NCBI GenBank assembly: GCA_021799755.1
Contig: JAJYZU010000066.1
Coordinates: forward strand, 1-6,112
Length of the DNA: 6,112 nucleotides
Origin: Thermoplasmata archaeon
Lineage (GTDB): Archaea; Thermoplasmatota; Thermoplasmata; Thermoplasmatales; Thermoplasmataceae
Direction of reading: 5' to 3'
Shown here: in pieces, positions 1 through 3,913 of the stretch
How positions within the stretch are numbered: the stretch's first letter is position 1
Layout: every line of letters begins with the position of its first letter
Notes under the pieces: generated by a model
Seen by the model: only the letters and a program-made list of their open reading frames with translations
Told to the model about the DNA's origin: nothing
The model's database searches: none
Made by a program: the position numbers and the translations under genes

Positions 1-1
1 T

Positions 2-901
2 GGATCATCGGCATCGTTTTACACAAAGGCTCCGCATATTGCACTCAGGCTTCCCAGGAAACCTGATATTACATCCATTGTGGTGGGATCTATAACCGAT
101 CTTGAAACTATCGAGACAACCCTCAAGAAATCTGATTTTGTCTCCATAGGGAGAGGCATGCTTGCCGATCCTTATTTCGCAAATAAAATGATGAATTATC
201 CAGATCTTCTGAGGCCATGTATACGGTGCAATCAGGCATGCAGGAACCTGTCATGGGGAGAGGTGAGGTGTACTGTGAATCCAGACACCGGTTTAGAGAC
301 CATTGCGTCACGGAAGAGATATTCTGGCGATATTGTGCTGATAGGTGGCGGCATCAAGGGTCTTGAGGCTGCACTGGCAGCAGCCAGATCTGGGCTGTCT
401 GTAACGCTCTATGAAGACCATGATTATTTGGGCGGTCAGATCAACGAAATCGCTGATATCCACAAGAAGAGTGAATTCCATAAGCTGGTAAATTATTATG
501 ACAGTGCTTTGAAAAAATTAAATGTGAATGTGGAACTGGGAACTCTGTATAAGGGACAGGGGTTATCTTGCGCACCAGACATCACATACTCACACCTTCC
601 CCGCAAAGATAATCTTCTAATGGATTCTGTGATTTACCAGCATCATGACGAAGCCCTTGCACTTGCCGATTCCTGCAAAATTGTGATGACCGAAAGGAGT
701 CTGTCAACCCTGGACAGAACCAGGTCGACAGAATACAGGAAAATTGCAGAGTCAAAGGGAATAACATTTACCGAGAGAACAGATATGGAATTTGACGTAT
801 CATTCCATGTGAAAAACCAGTATGACATCCTATCTGCCATGATTTCAGGCAGAAACAGAGTAAGGGACTTTATTGAAATGAACTCCAACGAATTTCTCTG
901 A
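2..901 (+). CDS. Old-yellow-enzyme / 2,4-dienoyl-CoA reductase-like Fe-S flavoprotein, C-terminal part (5' end outside window)
   Basis: The frame is open from base 2 to the TGA at 899-901, giving 299 visible residues; the gene starts upstream of the window. Visible residues 29-57 (GSITD... to GRGMLADP) are the end of an FMN-binding TIM barrel, where the family binds the FMN phosphate. Cysteines 73, 76, 80 and 90 (CIRCNQAC, then C 10 residues later) match the 4Fe-4S motif of FadH and trimethylamine dehydrogenase relatives. A dinucleotide-binding fold follows, with GGGIKG at 115-120 and LGGQ at 143-146. Known family members reduce enoyl or related electrophilic substrates, passing electrons from NAD(P)H through FAD and Fe-S to FMN; the substrate here cannot be told. 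Oddity: only about 153 residues follow LGGQ. I see neither an ATGA motif, nor a second GxGxxG for NAD(P)H, nor the C-terminal GDA motif that contacts FAD. Family assignment is firm; catalytic competence is uncertain. Confidence 0.85.
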   Translation, partial: GSSASFYTKAPHIALRLPRKPDITSIVVGSITDLETIETTLKKSDFVSIGRGMLADPYFANKMMNYPDLLRPCIRCNQACRNLSWGEVRCTVNPDTGLETIASRKRYSGDIVLIGGGIKGLEAALAAARSGLSVTLYEDHDYLGGQINEIADIHKKSEFHKLVNYYDSALKKLNVNVELGTLYKGQGLSCAPDITYSHLPRKDNLLMDSVIYQHHDEALALADSCKIVMTERSLSTLDRTRSTEYRKIAESKGITFTERTDMEFDVSFHVKNQYDILSAMISGRNRVRDFIEMNSNEFL

Positions 902-910
902 TCACACTTA

Positions 911-947
911 ATCTTTCATTTATTTGCAGCAAAATTAGGGCTTTTTA
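911..947 (+). terminator. Candidate T-rich archaeal terminator after the flavoprotein gene
   Basis: Ten bases past the stop codon the + strand is T-rich (ATCTTTCATTTATTTG) and ends in a five-T run at 942-946. Archaeal RNA polymerase can terminate at T tracts without a hairpin. No convincing stem is visible, so this is a weak, position-based call. Confidence 0.3.
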
Positions 948-1038
948 GTTAATGGTCAGGATGGTTCGGTCGGATCAAGATGCATAAAACGGTTTAAATC
1001 AGGGGTTCCAGAGGAAATTTGTAACACTTTTGCAATTG

Positions 1039-1046
1039 TTTAAATA
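1039..1046 (+). promoter_or_regulatory. Candidate TATA box for the AbrB-like gene
   Basis: TTTAAATA lies in an AT-rich stretch after GCAATTG. Its centre is about 36 nt upstream of the ATG at 1078. With the usual archaeal spacing of about 25 nt from box to start site, transcription would begin near 1067-1072. That leaves a leader of only about 6-11 nt, just enough to include the GGAAGTG preceding the start. A second TTTAAAT at 992-998 is a weaker alternative. Confidence 0.4.
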
Positions 1047-1070
1047 ATTTAATTGTAATGAAGAAAATTA

Positions 1071-1077
1071 GGAAGTG
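1071..1077 (+). promoter_or_regulatory. Shine-Dalgarno-like site abutting the AbrB start codon
   Basis: GGAAGTG followed directly by ATG differs at one base from the GGAGGTG complement of the archaeal 16S rRNA 3' end. The same abutting arrangement, with a perfect GGAGGTG, occurs before scpA in this window. It supports ATG 1078 over GTG 1075. TTG at 1084 remains possible and would give a more relaxed spacing. Confidence 0.45.
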
Positions 1078-1251
1078 ATGCAATTGAAGGACGAGGGATC
1101 GTTAATCAGCGTATCACATGTATCCCCCAGAGGGTCATCCCTCAGGGTTACCCTGCCAAAGGAGATTGCCAGGTCATTGGGAATAGGTCCGAAGGATATA
1201 GTCGGTTTCTATTACCAGAATAAAAAAATAGTTATCAGGAAACTGAAATAA
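1078..1251 (+). CDS. Small AbrB/SpoVT-type DNA-binding protein (57 aa)
   Basis: An ATG-to-TAA frame of 57 residues reads as one swapped-hairpin AbrB/MazE-type domain. Residues 11-17 (SVSHVSP) form the first strand. Residues 18-29 (RGSSLRVTLPKE) are the hallmark loop and strand with the conserved proline. IARSLGI and GPKDIVGFYY follow, and the last strand is KKIVIRKLK. Such proteins bind DNA as dimers, acting as transcription regulators or, when paired with a toxin gene, as antitoxins. No toxin-like ORF is adjacent on this strand: the upstream gene is a flavoprotein and the downstream gene is convergent tyrS, 12 nt away. A stand-alone regulator is therefore more likely; its targets are unknown. 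An in-frame stop at 1069-1071 rules out a much longer N-terminus. The basic C-terminus is typical of small archaeal members. Confidence 0.8.
   Translation: MQLKDEGSLISVSHVSPRGSSLRVTLPKEIARSLGIGPKDIVGFYYQNKKIVIRKLK
1222..1228 (-). terminator. Candidate T-tract terminator for the smc-to-tyrS cluster
   Basis: Seven consecutive A residues on the + strand are a T7 tract on the - strand, 36 nt past the tyrS stop codon. A T tract at this distance could end the transcript. It lies inside the last codons (N-K-K-I) of the convergent AbrB-like gene, so transcripts would overlap in this area. The call rests on position and composition only. Confidence 0.35.
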
Positions 1252-1263
1252 TGACTGATTGGA

Positions 1264-2310
1264 TTATTGTCCGAGAACCGATCTGATCTCTCCAGATAGC
1301 TTGGAAGGAAGATATGCAACAGGTTTCATTATTTCAACAAGATTCTTTGCAACCGCGCTTTTAAGATCCATGGGATGAATTTTGTTTTCGGAATATAACT
1401 TCAGCAATTCATCGGTTGTTGCGATGCGAAGATCTCCTCCTTTTTCAGGAGGCCTCTCTATGGTCAGGCCGGAATCCATCCTTGGAAATATTATGTATTT
1501 AACGATATCAATGACAGGGTTACCCTGAATCACTCCCTGCGGGCAGAAGGAACTGGCGATTTTTTTTCTGATCGTTTCTGGATCGTCAAACATGAATATT
1601 GCAGAGCTTGAATCGCTCTTAGACATCTTGACCTCGGGTATGGGCGTCTCAGCTTTTCCGGGGTCCATTCTGCCTGAGCCTTTAAGACTCGAGATGAGGG
1701 GGGCATGTATTGCCACGACTTTTTTTGTGCCCATTTTATCTGAAAGGTCCCTTGAAAGCATGTGAGCATGCCGTTGATCCATGCCGCCCATTGCCAGATC
1801 ATAATCCAGGAAAGCGATGTCAGTCACCTGCATCAGCGGATATATGTATTTACTGAAATCCTTGTTGGCGTCATCTTCTGATCTGCCCATTATGGGGAGG
1901 GCACGGACAATGCGTTTCAGATTGGCGTTTTTGGCTATTTTAAGGAGAGTCTGCCAGTATTCCGCCTTGTCTATCACATCGCTGGCCCACAGGAATTTTA
2001 CGGATTGTGGAACACCCATACGCTTCATTGTCTCTTCAAATATTATGCCGGCATTCCTGATCCTCTCAAGATTTGATCCCAGCTTATCATTTATATACGC
2101 ATGCCAGTCTGCAAGTAAAACTGTCATATCGATGCCGGACTCTACTGCATCCCTTATCTTCAGTGGCCACATTATTCCCATGGCTATATGAGGAAGACCT
2201 GAAGGTTCAAAACCAATATATCCCGTTGATTTTCCATCAAGCAGTTTTCTTGCCTCTTCCTCTGTCACTACCTCTATGGTATTTCTGGTGAGCAGCTGGT
2301 ATCTGTCCAT
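1264..2310 (-). CDS. tyrS: Tyrosyl-tRNA synthetase, archaeal type (348 aa)
   Basis: This cytoplasmic class I enzyme joins tyrosine to tRNA-Tyr using ATP. The Rossmann-fold signatures appear in order. GYIGFEPSG at 30-38 carries the tyrosine-binding Tyr31, and HIAMG at 41-45 is the HIGH motif. YPLMQVTD at 157-164 holds the Tyr/Asp pair that contacts the substrate hydroxyl in the Methanocaldococcus enzyme. GGMDQR is at 175-180 and KMSKS at 228-232. The C-terminus keeps the archaeal/eukaryotic anticodon-recognition segment (CPQGVIQGNP, GGDL, HPMDLK). There is no S4-like domain, unlike bacterial TyrRS, and the length is normal or slightly long. Residues 210-227 form a longer linker before KMSKS than in the Methanocaldococcus enzyme. 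The ATG immediately follows the stop of the upstream nuclease ORF (0-nt gap). No Shine-Dalgarno site is visible, but a TATA-like box about 27 nt upstream suggests leaderless transcription. Confidence 0.96.
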   Translation of the reverse strand: MDRYQLLTRNTIEVVTEEEARKLLDGKSTGYIGFEPSGLPHIAMGIMWPLKIRDAVESGIDMTVLLADWHAYINDKLGSNLERIRNAGIIFEETMKRMGVPQSVKFLWASDVIDKAEYWQTLLKIAKNANLKRIVRALPIMGRSEDDANKDFSKYIYPLMQVTDIAFLDYDLAMGGMDQRHAHMLSRDLSDKMGTKKVVAIHAPLISSLKGSGRMDPGKAETPIPEVKMSKSDSSSAIFMFDDPETIRKKIASSFCPQGVIQGNPVIDIVKYIIFPRMDSGLTIERPPEKGGDLRIATTDELLKLYSENKIHPMDLKSAVAKNLVEIMKPVAYLPSKLSGEIRSVLGQ

Positions 2311-2835
2311 TTAAATGTCGGAATATTGAGTGATTATTAAACTTTGATCACAGGATGCCTTAAACGGACAGGATAGACACTTCCTCGGATTGTCATGATT
2401 TCTTGCAGGTTCAGATACAGTTCGTCTGATCAGATCAGATTTGTAAAGCACCTTTCCCCTCAAGTCCGGGCTGTTCTTTATCCTGAAGGCAGAATTGTTG
2501 TACTTCAGCACACCGTATGGAACTGTAAATCCGGGATTCAAATCCTCCAGTATGAGGAAATAGGCGCCCATTTGCAGCAGATGACCATCCCTTGGGACAG
2601 TTGAATCGGAGTGTTTGTACTCGTACGGGATCAAAAATCTTCCTTTTCTGATAACCATATCGGGCTTTCCGGTGAGTCTGTATGTTCTTGATTTCAGCAC
2701 TGATCCCTTGGAATGCAGGTCTCCATACACCATTGAACCAGAGGGGATTGAATCAAACCGTCTCCTCCTGAAAGCGATCCAGATGAGGAGAAAGGCCAAA
2801 AATAGCGGAATCAGGAAATAAAAAATGAGAGACAT
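2311..2835 (-). CDS. C-terminal half of a Cas4/RecB-like PD-(D/E)XK nuclease with N-terminal membrane helix (174 aa)
   Basis: From ATG 2835, residues 1-22 form one hydrophobic helix (MSLIFYFLIPLF...WIAF) followed by RRRR at 23-26. This predicts an outside N-terminus and a cytoplasmic nuclease domain. Asp59 (GKPD), Glu72 and Lys74 (YEYK) and Gln88/Tyr92 (QMGAY) match motifs II, III and the QxxxY motif of RecB/Cas4-type nucleases. C153, C156 and C162 (CLSCPFKASC) match the three C-terminal cysteines of the Cas4/Dna2 4Fe-4S cluster. The expected first cysteine and the helical N-terminus are missing here but present in the ORF just upstream. Open frame extends to 3018, but that part is the antiphase shadow of the upstream ORF and looks non-coding (hydrophilic, no motif), so I start at 2835. 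That ATG is 2 nt past the upstream TGA and has no Shine-Dalgarno site. The protein is either one subunit of a split nuclease or the second part of a frameshifted gene. Family call is strong; the gene boundary is uncertain. Confidence 0.75.
   Translation of the reverse strand: MSLIFYFLIPLFLAFLLIWIAFRRRRFDSIPSGSMVYGDLHSKGSVLKSRTYRLTGKPDMVIRKGRFLIPYEYKHSDSTVPRDGHLLQMGAYFLILEDLNPGFTVPYGVLKYNNSAFRIKNSPDLRGKVLYKSDLIRRTVSEPARNHDNPRKCLSCPFKASCDQSLIITQYSDI
2334..2349 (-). promoter_or_regulatory. Candidate internal BRE/TATA promoter giving a leaderless tyrS mRNA
   Basis: Read on the - strand, GATCAAAG (2349-2342) is followed by TTTAATAA (2341-2334), close to the archaeal BRE plus TATA pattern. The TATA centre is about 27 nt upstream of the tyrS ATG at 2310, the spacing expected if transcription starts at or next to the A of ATG. 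The site overlaps the last codons (D-Q-S-L-I-I) of the preceding nuclease ORF. The absence of a Shine-Dalgarno site before tyrS fits. Confidence 0.5.
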
Positions 2836-2837
2836 GA

Positions 2838-3113
2838 TCAAATCAGGATCAGCATAAGAATCATGATTACGGAGAATGCCAGGAGGATGATCCCACCCTT
2901 GAGGGCAAACGATGAGTTTCTCGTCCTTTTTCCAAGATTTCTGTGCATCTCTGTTCCTGTCACAAGACGTGTGTTTGTTCTGTTGTCTCTTGGAAACCCT
3001 GCCTTGTCCATATACCACTGCACCGGGCAGTATTCATACTGTGAAAGATCGGATGCGCTCACATAGGATTCTGCAAAATCCTCTGTTACTGTAGATTTTG
3101 TATATCTATCCAT
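2838..3113 (-). CDS. N-terminal half of the same Cas4-like nuclease with C-terminal membrane helix (91 aa)
   Basis: Residues 17-39 (YVSASDLSQYEYCP...DKAG) match the start of Cas4/DUF83 proteins, including Cys29, the expected first ligand of the 4Fe-4S cluster. His57 in GTEMH matches the motif I histidine of RecB-type nucleases. A basic stretch (GKRTRNSSFALK, 61-72) then leads into a hydrophobic segment at 73-91 that runs to the TGA. By the positive-inside rule the N-terminal domain is cytoplasmic and the protein is tail-anchored. It has no D/E-x-K of its own, so it cannot be a complete nuclease; those residues are on the ORF 2 nt downstream. The start overlaps the end of scpA by 28 nt and is preceded by GGTGAG. 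The hydrophobicity up to the stop argues that this frame is truly coded to its end. Alternatively a single-base indel at the junction broke one gene of about 265-270 residues. Confidence 0.75.
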   Translation of the reverse strand: MDRYTKSTVTEDFAESYVSASDLSQYEYCPVQWYMDKAGFPRDNRTNTRLVTGTEMHRNLGKRTRNSSFALKGGIILLAFSVIMILMLILI

Positions 3114-3913
3114 ATCTCACCGTATGGTACTTCCTGAGTAACAAGTATTTTCTTTCTGCGTACCAGGAACATCAGGTAGACAAATGCAGAGGATGCGGGA
3201 AGATTCGTGAATGTCATAAGCTCTGAAAAGGCAAACCTAGGTGAAGCGACAGAAAGAAGATCATTGTACAGGGTTTCCATGTCTCTCTCAGGTTCATCGG
3301 GATTGAGTTGAATAATGATATCTTCAAGATTAACCTGCTGAACAGCAATGGCGTTTTTTCTTGCAGGCTTAACCTCAGACTTGTAGAAATATGCCTTGCG
3401 AATTGCGTCCAGGAGTTCCACCATCAATATTCTTCTCTTTTCCCGGTGCAGGACTGGCTCTCTTAGTACGAAATTCCCATCAGTTTCGCCGGATGATCTG
3501 AGTTCGAGGTCGTCAAAAACAGGTTCAAGGCTGTCAGGATTGAATGTTAAATTATCATCATTAGTCAGGGGCGACTGTAAAGAGATCTGATCTATGACTT
3601 TCTGTGATTTCTGGAAAAGAAGGTGCCACGCCTGCCACATTAAATACCCAGCCTGGCTGAAATCTTTAAAATTATCGTCTATCATCGAGGAAAGAATTCT
3701 TGATATTCCATTTATGTCAACGTACCAAGGGTCTATTACGCCATCCTCGCATAGCCTCACTATGTTGCCGACTATCTTGGAAAATACATCTCCTTCGGGG
3801 ATCATGTCAACTTCTCTGTCGGTGACAATTCTTCTAAATATCTCCGTATCCATGTCAAGCAAAGTTCCCTGAACAGCTATGCTTTTTAGTATCTCTTCAG
3901 TCTTTATTTTCAT
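3086..3913 (-). CDS. scpA: ScpA kleisin subunit of the SMC condensin complex (275 aa)
   Basis: ScpA bridges the two heads of the SMC dimer and closes the ring that organises and segregates the chromosome. Family landmarks are visible. DPWYVDI at 61-67 corresponds to the conserved DPWDIDI of the SMC-neck-binding region. AGYLMWQAWHLL at 88-99 corresponds to the SGYLMW...LL helix. An acidic linker spans about 115-147. A helix at about 158-175 (EKRRILMVELLDAIRKA) is followed by a C-terminal winged helix at about 205-272 that ends in QEVPYGEIWIDI and contacts the SMC head. The length is ordinary for archaeal ScpA. An upstream in-frame ATG at 3943 would give 285 residues, but ATG 3913 is preceded directly by a perfect GGAGGTG and leaves only a 17-nt overlap with smc. 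The 3' end overlaps the nuclease ORF by 28 nt. No scpB is seen downstream; it may lie elsewhere or be absent. Confidence 0.9.
   Translation of the reverse strand: MKIKTEEILKSIAVQGTLLDMDTEIFRRIVTDREVDMIPEGDVFSKIVGNIVRLCEDGVIDPWYVDINGISRILSSMIDDNFKDFSQAGYLMWQAWHLLFQKSQKVIDQISLQSPLTNDDNLTFNPDSLEPVFDDLELRSSGETDGNFVLREPVLHREKRRILMVELLDAIRKAYFYKSEVKPARKNAIAVQQVNLEDIIIQLNPDEPERDMETLYNDLLSVASPRFAFSELMTFTNLPASSAFVYLMFLVRRKKILVTQEVPYGEIWIDIQNLQ
3116..3121 (-). promoter_or_regulatory. Ribosome binding site of the nuclease N-terminal ORF
   Basis: On the - strand GGTGAG precedes ATG 3113 by 2 nt and matches the core of the archaeal anti-Shine-Dalgarno complement. It lies inside the scpA coding sequence and fixes the start of the 91-residue ORF. 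Confidence 0.55.

Noticed and set aside
1058..1078. Upstream mini-ORF (MKKIRK) whose TGA overlaps the AbrB ATG
   Set aside because: The predicted transcription start (about 1067-1072) lies downstream of its ATG, and six codons are easily produced by chance.
1632..1690. Extended linker before KMSKS in TyrRS as a novel insertion
   Set aside because: TyrRS linkers before the KMSKS loop vary in length among archaea; all catalytic motifs are intact, so it is ordinary variation.
2836..3018. Extending the C-terminal nuclease ORF upstream to an ATG at 3018 (235 residues)
   Set aside because: The added 61 residues are hydrophilic and motif-free, and lie antiphase to the Cas4-like N-terminal ORF whose motifs (Cys29, GTEMH) are clear. 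They are a frame shadow.
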